Source: Bacillota bacterium (GTDB lineage Bacteria; Bacillota; Clostridia; Acetivibrionales; DSM-1351). Taken from it: a stretch of DNA of 64,000 nt. A model generated the notes under the pieces. That model had not been told where the DNA came from, made no database searches, and was given only the letters and a program-made list of their open reading frames with translations. The number at the start of each line of letters is the position of its first letter. Within the stretch, counting starts at the first letter, position 1. The DNA lies in NCBI GenBank assembly GCA_023409265.1, contig JAEYHZ010000024.1, forward strand, positions 1 through 64,000, given 5' to 3'. Position numbers and translations under genes: made by a program. This document shows, piece by piece, positions 17,610 to 25,816 of this stretch.

Positions 17610-17664
17610 GGTCTATCCCTATAAACCTCAATTTAAGTTTATCGGAATAGACCAAACTTGTCAA
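17610..17664 (-). promoter_or_regulatory. Promoter and operator of the BlaI/BlaR1 operon
   Basis: On the minus strand TTGACA (17659-17664) and TAAACT (17636-17641) are exactly 17 bases apart. A 19-bp inverted repeat, arms 17610-17628 and 17635-17653 with 16 of 19 positions matching, covers the -10 and spacer. Occupation by a repressor dimer would block RNA polymerase. Confidence 0.7.
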
Positions 17665-17761
17665 TATTCTTCTTGATTTTTTCAGTTCCTTCCCGCACAA
17701 ATTCTGATGTTTAAAATAAGATGTTCCGGGACAAACAGGAAACTCTGCTCTTTTAAGAAAA

Positions 17762-18349
17762 TTACTTTCTTACCAATATTTCATCGATAAGGCCATATGC
17801 TTTTGCTTCTTCTGCTGTCATGTAAAAATCTCTTTCAACATCCTTTTCGATTTTTTCCAGAGGCTGACCGGTCCTCTCGCTGTATATCCTGTTTATTCTG
17901 CTTTTGGTTCCAAGCAAATGTTCTGCATGGATCTTAACATCGGTAGCCTGCCCCTGTATTCCGCCCTGGACCAAAGGCTGGTGGATCAAGATTTCACTAT
18001 TGGGCAGTGCAAACCGTTTGCCTTTTGTTCCTGCCATCACCAGGAAGGAACCCATGCTGGCAGCCATACCGATACAAATTGTCGATACATCACATTTTAT
18101 ATACTGCATTGTGTCATAAATTGCAAAGCCTGCTGTTATAGCCCCACCCGGACTATTTATATAAAAATTGATATCCTTATCCGGGTCAGCAGCTTCCAAA
18201 AACAACATCTGTGCAACGATAAGGCTTGCAGTTTCATTATTTACAACATCACTCAACATAATTATCCTGTCATTTAACAATCTTGAAAAAATATCATACG
18301 AGCGCTCTCCTCGGCTCGTTTGCTCTACAACAACCGGTACTAAACTCAT
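17762..18349 (-). CDS. clpP: ATP-dependent Clp protease proteolytic subunit
   Basis: The 195-residue protein has the full ClpP layout with catalytic Ser98 in GMAASMGSF, His123 in LIHQPL and Asp174 in ERDFYM, and the N-terminal SYDIFSRLLNDRIIML. It forms the serine protease chamber used with Clp ATPases. It is not next to clpX or tig here, so it could be a second clpP copy; paralogues are common in Clostridia. GGAG lies 7 bases before the ATG. Confidence 0.95.
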   Translation of the reverse strand: MSLVPVVVEQTSRGERSYDIFSRLLNDRIIMLSDVVNNETASLIVAQMLFLEAADPDKDINFYINSPGGAITAGFAIYDTMQYIKCDVSTICIGMAASMGSFLVMAGTKGKRFALPNSEILIHQPLVQGGIQGQATDVKIHAEHLLGTKSRINRIYSERTGQPLEKIEKDVERDFYMTAEEAKAYGLIDEILVRK

Positions 18350-18382
18350 AAAATCACTCCTTACTGAATAGACTAAATAATA

Positions 18383-18865
18383 TTAAGCTGCCATTGAGAG
18401 GCGGGTACAATTGGATGTTCTCAACAGTTTTCCAGTGCTTGCGCAAGTTTTCTTACCATTTTGGTTAACACTATGGTTAATATTTCGGTTAACGCTATGG
18501 TTAATATTTTGGTTTTGATTCTGGTTAACATTTTGGTTTTCATTCCAGTTATTCCGGTACTCTCTCGGGCTGATTCCAAAAACTTTTCTGAATGCACGTG
18601 AGAAGGCTTCTTCTGAACCGTACTGGTATTTATGAGCGATATCAGTTATCTTTTCATCTGTTTTAGCCAGAGCTTCAGCTGATTCAGCAAGCCTTCTTTC
18701 TCTAACGTATTCCATTACACTTTTTCCTGTAATACTTCGAAACAGCCTATGAAAATAGAAATCAGAAAAGAATGCCTGTTTGGCAATATTCTTTAGGTTA
18801 ATTTCCTCACATAAATTATTTTCAATATATTTTATTGATTCCTGAATTTTGGCCTTTTGATCCAT
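18383..18865 (-). CDS. Short AraC family regulator with Asn-rich repetitive tail
   Basis: Residues 1-108 form a double helix-turn-helix AraC domain (KIQESIKYIENNLCEEINLK, EEAFSRAFRKVFGISPREYR), closely similar in design to the N-terminal domain of the regulator at 47486-48346. In place of that protein's GyrI-like effector domain there is an Asn-rich tail containing two 8-residue repeats of NINHSVN-R/Q, encoded by two 24-bp tandem copies at 18463-18510, then about 25 unrelated residues. The protein may be a truncated regulator whose tail arose by frameshift or repeat expansion. GGAGG precedes the ATG. Confidence 0.75.
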   Translation of the reverse strand: MDQKAKIQESIKYIENNLCEEINLKNIAKQAFFSDFYFHRLFRSITGKSVMEYVRERRLAESAEALAKTDEKITDIAHKYQYGSEEAFSRAFRKVFGISPREYRNNWNENQNVNQNQNQNINHSVNRNINHSVNQNGKKTCASTGKLLRTSNCTRLSMAA

Positions 18866-18991
18866 GCCTACCTCCCGTATAAGATCATCTTCTCAATAGG
18901 TATTCTTCTATTTGCAAACTCTTATAGTGTTATTATATTATAAAGTTTCTAAAAATACCTGACATTGTTTGCCCAGTTTACTTTCAGGGAT

Positions 18992-19012
18992 AAAAAAAAG
19001 CCCTGGGGGCTA
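18992..19012 (-). terminator. Rho-independent terminator after cheX-like gene
   Basis: On the minus strand AGCCCCCAGGGCT-like pairing (AGCC/GGCT) is followed by eight T. It lies about 160 bases after the CheX-like stop codon. The stretch 19013-19174 between them is AT-rich with degenerate CTTATAT words and no gene. Confidence 0.55.
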
Positions 19013-19174
19013 TTTAAAATTTAATTGTACTATTTTGATGTATCTAGTCTGGGAGTATCATTTACCTTATATTTTACATTTTATATTTCTATCCTATACC
19101 TTATAAATATACTTATATCTTACAGCTTATATCTCTTAACTTACATATTCAATATGCCAGTGTCCGGGACAAGA

Positions 19175-19624
19175 TTATGCAAAGCCAATGTTATACTCTA
19201 TTTTGCCTAATTGTGTTTCAAAATCCACTGCCAATGTCTCCAACGGGTTTATGTCACAAGCATTAAAAATAACCACAGGGGGACTTATCTGCAAAGCTAT
19301 CCCCAAAGAAACTATCATCGTGGAAGAAGTTCCTGCAATCATGCTGGATAATTCTCCTATAGCACTTTTAGCCAAATCATCAATAACCGAAACGCTCATC
19401 CCCATCATCATTGCCGAGGCTAAGCCTTTAGCAGTATCCTGGGACATGGATAATGCAATATTGCCCTGTATTCCTCCATTTAACAGTATAATTGTAGAAA
19501 CTTCAGAATCAACGTACAATTTGCTTTTCTTTTTGATATTAGTCCTCTTTATATCCCTAACACCAAATTGCTCCAGTGTCAGACTAAATGCCTCTAAAAA
19601 CACATTAACATATTTAGCATCCAT
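19175..19624 (-). CDS. CheX-like chemotaxis phosphatase domain protein
   Basis: The 149-residue protein resembles CheX/CheC-type CheY-P phosphatases: NVFLEAFSLTLEQFG near the start, GNIALSMSQDTAKGLASAMM and DDLAKSAIGELSSMIAG in the middle. In active members the helix carries ExxN; here the equivalent block is GELSSMIAG, so the glutamate is kept but the asparagine appears replaced by serine, and phosphatase activity is uncertain. The ribosome binding site is weak. No chemotaxis genes are nearby; such stand-alone CheX proteins are common in Clostridia. Confidence 0.75.
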   Translation of the reverse strand: MDAKYVNVFLEAFSLTLEQFGVRDIKRTNIKKKSKLYVDSEVSTIILLNGGIQGNIALSMSQDTAKGLASAMMMGMSVSVIDDLAKSAIGELSSMIAGTSSTMIVSLGIALQISPPVVIFNACDINPLETLAVDFETQLGKIEYNIGFA

Positions 19625-19662
19625 AGATCATACCAATCTTCTTGTTTATTTTTAATATAATA

Positions 19663-19845
19663 CTATTCACCTTTAAAAAATTCCTGTTTGTGATGTATGT
19701 CATCAATTAATTGTTGAATCTTTATTTTTTGGTATGTCAGGTAGTCCAATTCCTTCGGATCAATTTTATTTTTATTCAGTTCTATTCTAGAGTCGATATT
19801 GTCAATTACATTGTTCAAGTCAATAATGGTTTGTGTACTTAACAT
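19663..19845 (-). CDS. Small hypothetical protein, weakly Spo0E-like
   Basis: This 60-residue, charged and helical protein (MLSTQTIIDLNNVIDNIDSR, DPKELDYLTYQKIKIQQLID) is not firmly recognised. The ELDYL block in a small helical hairpin recalls Spo0E-like aspartyl phosphatases, but the usual serine before the motif is missing. The ATG at 19845 is supported by AAAGGAG; the in-frame ATG at 19863 lies in the ribosome binding site itself. It is upstream of the CheX-like gene on the same strand with a gap of 38 bases, so they may be co-transcribed. Confidence 0.55.
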   Translation of the reverse strand: MLSTQTIIDLNNVIDNIDSRIELNKNKIDPKELDYLTYQKIKIQQLIDDIHHKQEFFKGE

Positions 19846-20053
19846 TTTTTTAACTCCTTTCAATAATATACATTAATATACATTGTTTATTTCGTCTTTT
19901 TTCTTTAATAAATAATGCTTTTAGCCTATATTCCTATTAAAAATAAGCATATAGAACTAAAAGCATTAGTATTAAAGTAATATTTGACCTGTAAAAACAT
20001 TTTATTTTAGAGAATAGTTGAATTAAATTTCAGTTACATCATGGACATTTCGA

Positions 20054-20683
20054 CTAAAGCAATTCGTAAAGTCCGCTTACAACCATATCGGCCTCCTTAA
20101 GGACATCCCTCCTGCCTATGCCGACAGTTCCCATACCTGCTCTGCGGGCGGCCTCTATGCCTGCCTCGGCATCCTCGTAAACAATACAGTCAGCAGCACT
20201 GAGACCCAATTCCTTTGCCCCAAGCAGAAATACTTCCGGGTCAGGTTTCGCCCTGGATACCTTGTTTCCGTCAATAACTGCATCGAACAGTTGGGTTATA
20301 CCCAGATTGTCAAGAATCATAGGTGCATTTTTGCTGGCTGAGCCCAAAGCAATTCTGACACCTTCTCCTCTGAGCTTTAGCAGGTATTCTTTAGCGCCTT
20401 TAAGAATCTCGGATTCATCCATTTTCCTTATGTACTCCACATACCAGTTGTTTTTCTTCTCAGCCATAGCCAGCTTTTCCTCTTCGCTGCGGCTTATTCC
20501 TCCGACCTCAAGCAAAATTTCAAGGGATCTCATTCTGCTTACTCCCTTAAGTCTTTCGTTATGTTCTTCGGTAAACTCAAAGCCCAGTTCCTCAGCCAGA
20601 CGCTTCCAGGCCAGATAATGGTATTTTGCCGTGTCCACTATAACTCCATCCAGATCAAACAGTGCTCCTTTTATGTTATTCAT
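20054..20683 (-). CDS. pgmB: Beta-phosphoglucomutase
   Basis: The protein of about 209 residues is a HAD hydrolase-fold mutase: nucleophile motif ALFDLDGVIVDTAKYH, the beta-PGM signature LKGVSRMRSLEILL, LGSASKNAP and EDAEAGIEAARRAGM. It converts beta-glucose-1-phosphate, the product of inverting GH65 phosphorylases, to glucose-6-phosphate. It lies just downstream of two GH65 genes on the same strand, which fixes its role. The start at 20683 (MNNIKGAL) has GGAGG 7 bases upstream; an in-frame extension to 20806 is not protein-like throughout. A terminator-like hairpin at 20949-20984 may reduce read-through from the GH65 genes. Confidence 0.93.
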   Translation of the reverse strand: MNNIKGALFDLDGVIVDTAKYHYLAWKRLAEELGFEFTEEHNERLKGVSRMRSLEILLEVGGISRSEEEKLAMAEKKNNWYVEYIRKMDESEILKGAKEYLLKLRGEGVRIALGSASKNAPMILDNLGITQLFDAVIDGNKVSRAKPDPEVFLLGAKELGLSAADCIVYEDAEAGIEAARRAGMGTVGIGRRDVLKEADMVVSGLYELL

Positions 20684-20948
20684 GTTGACCTCCATTCCGC
20701 TGCCGAGCAGCATTCCCATAGTAACTAAAACTTTCCGGCATGGGCAAAAGGAATATCTCCACAAACATCGTGAGGTATTCGGGAAATTCACGTTTTGCCC
20801 ATACATTAAGTATTTGTCAGAAATAATTATCTGTGATGCCTTAACACCCAGTGAACTTAAAGCCTTGATTTCCTGCTGTATTCAATCCGGCACAAGGAAG
20901 AAAAACAGCAGGAAAATCGCTTAGGGAGGCTTTATTTATCAAAAAGAT

Positions 20949-20984
20949 AATTTGCTTTACTCAGTAATTTGTCCAAAGCAAATT
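20949..20984 (-). terminator. Terminator-like hairpin between GH65 and pgmB
   Basis: AATTTGCTTT (20949-20958) and AAAGCAAATT (20975-20984) form a perfect 10-bp stem; on the minus strand ATCTTTTT follows. A second hairpin (20869-20879 with 20905-20915, CCTGCTGT-type) lies closer to pgmB. Either could lower pgmB expression relative to the upstream genes. Confidence 0.5.
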
Positions 20985-21010
20985 TCTCTTTTTAGCAGGT
21001 TATATACCTG

Positions 21011-23302
21011 TCAGCTGCAGCTGACTGAAATGCTCTGTCCCGGTTTACAGCTGACAGGCTGTGCGGCTATATTGAAATTAAAGTCTGAAGTATTTCCCTC
21101 TTCAGAATGTAGAGTTACACTGCTTTTATCTATTGAGACTCCAAATATCTGTCCACTTAAAACAAGCTTGAATTCCAGCGTATCCCAAACTGCCGGAAGC
21201 TTTGGATTTATAACCGCAGTACTGCCGTTGAAGGAAACTCCTGCAAAACCAAGAATGGCGGCCATCCAGGTACCGCCATTTGCTGCAGGATGCGTACCGC
21301 CTATGTAGATTGTTCCTGCATACTGCTTGGACTCACCTGTCAAATCAATGGTGGCTGTTTTCAGAAAATACTTATATGCCCACTCAGGGTTGCCTATATC
21401 TGTTGCCAAAAGAGCATATACACAAGGGCTGAGGCTGGAACCGTGCTCCGTTCTAGGCTCGTAATATTCCCAGTTGGCCTTCTTTACCTCATATGGATAC
21501 CGGTCCTTGAAAAGGTTCAGCATAAGAACAGTATCCGCCTGCTTAAGTATTTTTGTAGTGGCAGCAATTCCGTTTCCGCCGCCGAGGTATTCATTTGGGT
21601 TAATTATTCTGCTCTTTAGCTCCTTAAGACTGATATCCTCCATCCGGTGATAGCCGTCAAACTGCTCAATAATCAGGGAATTGCTGTCAGGCTGCGGAAT
21701 ATAAAGCAGGTCATTCATTTCGTGCAGTATATCCAACTCAGCTTCACAGCCAAGGCGTTTTACAAGCTCACTGCAGACAGCAGCATGCTTTTCCTCAAGC
21801 AGTTTTAACGTCTTCTCTGCGACCTCAAGGGTGTTTTTAACCATCATATTTGTAAAAGCATTGTTATTAACCCTTTCGTGGTACTCATCCGGTCCGGTTA
21901 CATCGAGTATTTCATATCTGTTTTTATCTTTCTTGAAATAAGCATAGGACAGGAGAAAACGGGCACATTCAAGAATTACTTCCGCACCGCCCTCCAACAG
22001 TATGCTTTCATCTCCGGTCATACTGTAGTACTGCCATATTCCGTAAACCACATCGGTGCTGATATGAATCTGCTTGTCTCTGAAGTAGGTCCTCATTGGC
22101 CTGCCTGTGAACACATCGGTTACATTAAAGTGAGTACATGCATCATCACCGGTATCCTGGCTTTCCCATGCATAATAGGCACCTCTGTAGCCGTATTCCG
22201 CCGCCTTTCTTCTGGCCCCGTCGAGAGTATGCACTCTGTATCTCATTAAATTTCCGGCAATTTCAGGGTTTGTGTACAGGAAGAAAGGCAGCATGAACAT
22301 TTCTGTATCCCAGAATATTGCCCCCTTATAAACCTGACCGGACAAGCCTCTTGCAGGTATTGACGCCTTGTCGGAATGGGCAGGTGCTATGGAAAGCAAA
22401 TGATATATGCTGTAACGCAGGGCCAGCTGTGCTGTATCATCCCCGCTTATCCTTACATCCGAGATATTCCAGCGCTTTTCCCATTCGGCCATATTCAGGG
22501 CTGCAAGTTCAGCGTAACCCCTGCTTCTGGCGTGGAGGCAGCCGGTTTCTGCTGAAGCTAATGCATCTTCAACGCCATCATTGCCTGTGTAAACACTGAC
22601 GTATTTGTAAAGGGTGTAAACCTGACCGGGCTGCGCCTCAAAAGCAATTTTTCGGAGGATTTTTTTGTCCTCAACCACAATCTGTTGACTCATTTCACTC
22701 CAGGCTTCCGGGGCAAAAGCCATGCTTTCAGCCACAGAAACCTTGCAGCCCAGCTCGCCGGTTGCAGAATCAATTACAATCAGTTCACCTTTGGATTGGG
22801 GTTTCATATGAACTAGGTGGGGCCCGTTAATATCCCAGACATCTCCGTCTATTCCTGTCTCAATTACTATACTGCATTTGCTGGCAGCCTTAATGGAATA
22901 TTTCATACACATAAGGTGTACATCGCTTAACCCTAGAAATCTTTCGCTTTCAATTTCTATGCTGTTTCCGTCCCGGCCTGCAAATACACTTCTTCTGGAG
23001 TGAAGACCTGACTTGATATCCAGACAGTGTAAATGCTCCAGCGGCTCACTTTTCAGAGTTCCCACCTGGCTGCCGTCACAGCTCAATCGAGTATAAAAAC
23101 CGTTTGGAGCATTTACAGGCTCTCTCCATTTATCCCCTGCTTTGTCATATACGCCCAGCAGGTTGCATGCGACAAGCTGGCCTTTTTCAAATTCCTCCAG
23201 GGTTCCCCTGTAACCCATATAACCATTGCCTAGCAGGAACTTGTTTCCGTTTAACTCTATATTTTCTTTTCTATAACCTTTTTCTTCTATTATCCAGGAC
23301 AT
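21011..23302 (-). CDS. GH65 family disaccharide phosphorylase A
   Basis: This protein of about 763 residues has the three GH65 parts: N-terminal beta-sandwich, an alpha/alpha barrel and a small C-terminal sheet. The general acid is the glutamate of TGPDEYHERVNNN (near 471), with the substrate loop GAIFWDTEMFMLPF and WESQDTGDD plus THFNVTDVFTGRP in the acceptor region. GH65 enzymes phosphorolyse alpha-glucosides to beta-glucose-1-phosphate. The acceptor loops differ from those of the neighbouring GH65, so the disaccharide used should differ; the specificity is unresolved. No signal peptide. The ATG at 23302 is preferred over an upstream TTG. Confidence 0.9.
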   Translation of the reverse strand: MSWIIEEKGYRKENIELNGNKFLLGNGYMGYRGTLEEFEKGQLVACNLLGVYDKAGDKWREPVNAPNGFYTRLSCDGSQVGTLKSEPLEHLHCLDIKSGLHSRRSVFAGRDGNSIEIESERFLGLSDVHLMCMKYSIKAASKCSIVIETGIDGDVWDINGPHLVHMKPQSKGELIVIDSATGELGCKVSVAESMAFAPEAWSEMSQQIVVEDKKILRKIAFEAQPGQVYTLYKYVSVYTGNDGVEDALASAETGCLHARSRGYAELAALNMAEWEKRWNISDVRISGDDTAQLALRYSIYHLLSIAPAHSDKASIPARGLSGQVYKGAIFWDTEMFMLPFFLYTNPEIAGNLMRYRVHTLDGARRKAAEYGYRGAYYAWESQDTGDDACTHFNVTDVFTGRPMRTYFRDKQIHISTDVVYGIWQYYSMTGDESILLEGGAEVILECARFLLSYAYFKKDKNRYEILDVTGPDEYHERVNNNAFTNMMVKNTLEVAEKTLKLLEEKHAAVCSELVKRLGCEAELDILHEMNDLLYIPQPDSNSLIIEQFDGYHRMEDISLKELKSRIINPNEYLGGGNGIAATTKILKQADTVLMLNLFKDRYPYEVKKANWEYYEPRTEHGSSLSPCVYALLATDIGNPEWAYKYFLKTATIDLTGESKQYAGTIYIGGTHPAANGGTWMAAILGFAGVSFNGSTAVINPKLPAVWDTLEFKLVLSGQIFGVSIDKSSVTLHSEEGNTSDFNFNIAAQPVSCKPGQSISVSCS

Positions 23303-23374
23303 AATGTCCACCAACTTTCCCTTTTATCTCTTTAATGGAACCAGCACATATCCAATACGGGGCTGGTGAAGAGA

Positions 23375-25681
23375 CTAGCCTCTCCATTCAGCCGGAACGG
23401 GAATTTCAATGCCTCCCGGTCCTATCCTGTACTCTTTCCCATAAATCTTAACTTCAGCAGCAAGTCCGTTTGCAGTTTTGAAGGCAACAGTATCTTTTGT
23501 CACATTTACAGCCAGCACCGCGCCCCTGTATAGAGTTCTGAAGCTGTAGGATTTCCATGCCGCAGGTATGGAAGGATTGAAAACAAGTATAGCACCGTCA
23601 GATCTCATTCCACCGAAGCCATAAACAATATTGACCCATGCAGCCGCAATTGAAGTTGTGTGAAGTCCCTCTCTGGTGTTGCGGTTGTAGTTGTCCAAAT
23701 CCATGCGGGTTGCAAAGCTGAAGAAATCAAAAGCCTCCTTGTGTCTGCCCAATTCAGATGCAAAAACCGAATGTATGGAAGGTGACAGTGAGGATTCGTG
23801 AATGCATCTTGGCTCATAGAACTCATAATTTACCCTTTTTGTTTCAGGGGTAAATTCCTGATTATACAAGAACATGAACATGAGCACATCGGGCTGCTTT
23901 ATCATGTCATTTCTGTAAATTCTGTCATAGGACCAGTTGTGGTACAGAGGAAAGTCTGTAACCGGTATTGCTTTAATATCAATATGCGGAAGGCCAAAAT
24001 AACCTTCATGCTGTTCATATATACCGGTGCTTTCCTCCAGCGGGATTCTCATACTCTGAGCCATCCTGCTCCATTCCTCAGGCTCGGTCTCTTTGATTTG
24101 AAGCTTGTTTGCCAGCTCAGAGTACACCTCAGGAATAGTCTTTCTGACATCCTTCAAAGCTTCCAGCGTATATTCAAAGGTCTTTTTAGCCATGTAATTG
24201 GTATAGCAGTTATTATTGACCATCATCTGGAATTCATCAGGTCCCATAACGCCATAATACCCGAATTTTCCGGTTCTGGAGCTATATTGGCCTCTTGTGG
24301 CCAGGAAACGGCAGATCTGCACCAGCATTTCCAAGCCCTTCTCATACAGGAATTCCTTATCTCCGGTTATTTTCACGTAATGCCAGATTCCGTATGCAAC
24401 GGCTGTACTGGGCTGGAATTGAAGACTGGCATGCTGCCAGAGTGTACAGCTTTCTGTTCCGTCCAGAGTTGCAATAGGATAGCAGGCTCCTTCACAATCC
24501 AGCTCGGCCGCACGCTCAACAGCCCTGGGAAGTGTATTGTATCTATACTCCAGCAGGTTTCTTGCCGCTTTTGGATTGTTGAACAGATAGAAGGGGAGGC
24601 AATAGGTTTCTGTGTCCCAGAAGGCATGGCCGCTGTAAGCCTCTCCCGTAAGTCCCTTTGCTCCTATATTCAATCCCGGGTCTTCTCCATGATAGGTCTG
24701 ATGCATCTGGAAAATACAGTATCTGATTCCCTGCTGATTATCAGGGTCTCCTTCAATCCTTACATCAAAGGTGTCCCAAATTTTTTCCCAATACTTTATA
24801 TTTTCAGCCAGCAGATCATCAAATTTTCTTGAACAATAATCCCCGGCAAGTTTTGCGCCTTCAGCCCATACTTTTTCAGCTTCAGTTCCGCTGTTCTTTT
24901 CAGCATGAACAACCGCCAGTTTTTCAAGGGAGAGCTTATAGCCTTTAACCAATTCCAGCTCAAACTCCAAACCATTCAGCTTATCGCTTTCAAAATATGT
25001 ATAATTCAAGGGCTGTTCACTGTTCAGCCTGAAGCCTGCGTAAACCATATGACCGCTGGTCTCAGTCCGGGCCAGACTTGCAGTGATACCTCCGTAGTTT
25101 TCCTTTTTTATGCTGTTCCAGAGATTTCTCTGCATTGACTCGTGTATCGGGGAGAAATCAAGACCTGTCTTAAGCTTAATTGTACCTGAGAAATTCAAAG
25201 GTTCCAGGGATATTCTCTGACAGCCCAGCCTGGGAGCTATCATACTGAGAAATCTGGTGAACTGTACCTTTATATCCTTACCCGTTTCTGTATGCCAGAT
25301 GAACTCTCTTGTGAATACTCCTGTCTTTAAATCAAGCCTTCGTTGAAAACTGCTTATCTTACTCTTTGCCAAATCCAGCTCTTCTTCATCCAATTCAATT
25401 CTTGTGTAGAGCCAGTCCACCCCGTTCACCATGAAGGTAGCCCGGTTTGAAATACCCTTATAAGCGGATTTTTCAGTTACCCGTTCCTCATACACTCCAT
25501 TAAGATAGTTGCCAATCAATTTATCGCCGCTATAGCCTTCCTCAAAATATCCACGCACTCCCATGTATTCATTGCCGAGAGAAAATATGGATTCAGATAC
25601 ACGGCCATATTCAGGTTTAAAACCTTCTTCTATTACTTCCCACGGACATACTTTCAAATATTTGTCTGCAAATTTACCCAT
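23375..25681 (-). CDS. GH65 family disaccharide phosphorylase B
   Basis: The 768-residue cytosolic protein is a second GH65 phosphorylase with general-acid glutamate in VMGPDEFQMMVNNNCYTN (near 482), the loop GHAFWDTETYCLPF and the acceptor-side sequence TLDGTESCTLWQHASLQ. It ends 73 bases before the start of the other GH65 gene and follows the binding-protein gene in the same operon. It should release beta-glucose-1-phosphate for pgmB. Kojibiose, glucosylglycerol or related alpha-1,2/1,3 glucosides are possible substrates; sequence alone does not decide. GGAGG lies before the ATG. Confidence 0.9.
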   Translation of the reverse strand: MGKFADKYLKVCPWEVIEEGFKPEYGRVSESIFSLGNEYMGVRGYFEEGYSGDKLIGNYLNGVYEERVTEKSAYKGISNRATFMVNGVDWLYTRIELDEEELDLAKSKISSFQRRLDLKTGVFTREFIWHTETGKDIKVQFTRFLSMIAPRLGCQRISLEPLNFSGTIKLKTGLDFSPIHESMQRNLWNSIKKENYGGITASLARTETSGHMVYAGFRLNSEQPLNYTYFESDKLNGLEFELELVKGYKLSLEKLAVVHAEKNSGTEAEKVWAEGAKLAGDYCSRKFDDLLAENIKYWEKIWDTFDVRIEGDPDNQQGIRYCIFQMHQTYHGEDPGLNIGAKGLTGEAYSGHAFWDTETYCLPFYLFNNPKAARNLLEYRYNTLPRAVERAAELDCEGACYPIATLDGTESCTLWQHASLQFQPSTAVAYGIWHYVKITGDKEFLYEKGLEMLVQICRFLATRGQYSSRTGKFGYYGVMGPDEFQMMVNNNCYTNYMAKKTFEYTLEALKDVRKTIPEVYSELANKLQIKETEPEEWSRMAQSMRIPLEESTGIYEQHEGYFGLPHIDIKAIPVTDFPLYHNWSYDRIYRNDMIKQPDVLMFMFLYNQEFTPETKRVNYEFYEPRCIHESSLSPSIHSVFASELGRHKEAFDFFSFATRMDLDNYNRNTREGLHTTSIAAAWVNIVYGFGGMRSDGAILVFNPSIPAAWKSYSFRTLYRGAVLAVNVTKDTVAFKTANGLAAEVKIYGKEYRIGPGGIEIPVPAEWRG

Positions 25682-25770
25682 ATAACCTCCATTTAAGTAT
25701 TACCCCTGTTATTTCTTTGTATTATAGTTACATTTATTCTAAATATTTGAATCTCAAAACTAAAAATGGC

Positions 25771-25793
25771 TGGCACAGAACCAAGCTGTGCCA
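25771..25793 (-). terminator. Rho-independent terminator after the binding-protein gene
   Basis: TGGCACAG (25771-25778) pairs with CTGTGCCA (25786-25793), and the minus strand continues GCCATTTTTAG. It lies about 25 bases after the stop codon and probably makes the abundant binding-protein transcript end here, with partial read-through into the GH65 genes. Confidence 0.7.
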
Positions 25794-25816
25794 ACCAACT
25801 TTTCAGTACATAATAT

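Noticed and set aside
19020..19174. Degenerate CTTATAT words resembling a tandem repeat or CRISPR
   Set aside because: The units vary in length and sequence, with no fixed repeat or unique spacers; it is plain AT-rich DNA.
23798..24832. A 344-residue plus-strand open frame
   Set aside because: It lies wholly antisense to the GH65 phosphorylase B gene, is cysteine- and histidine-rich in a way typical of shadow frames, and has no ribosome binding site.
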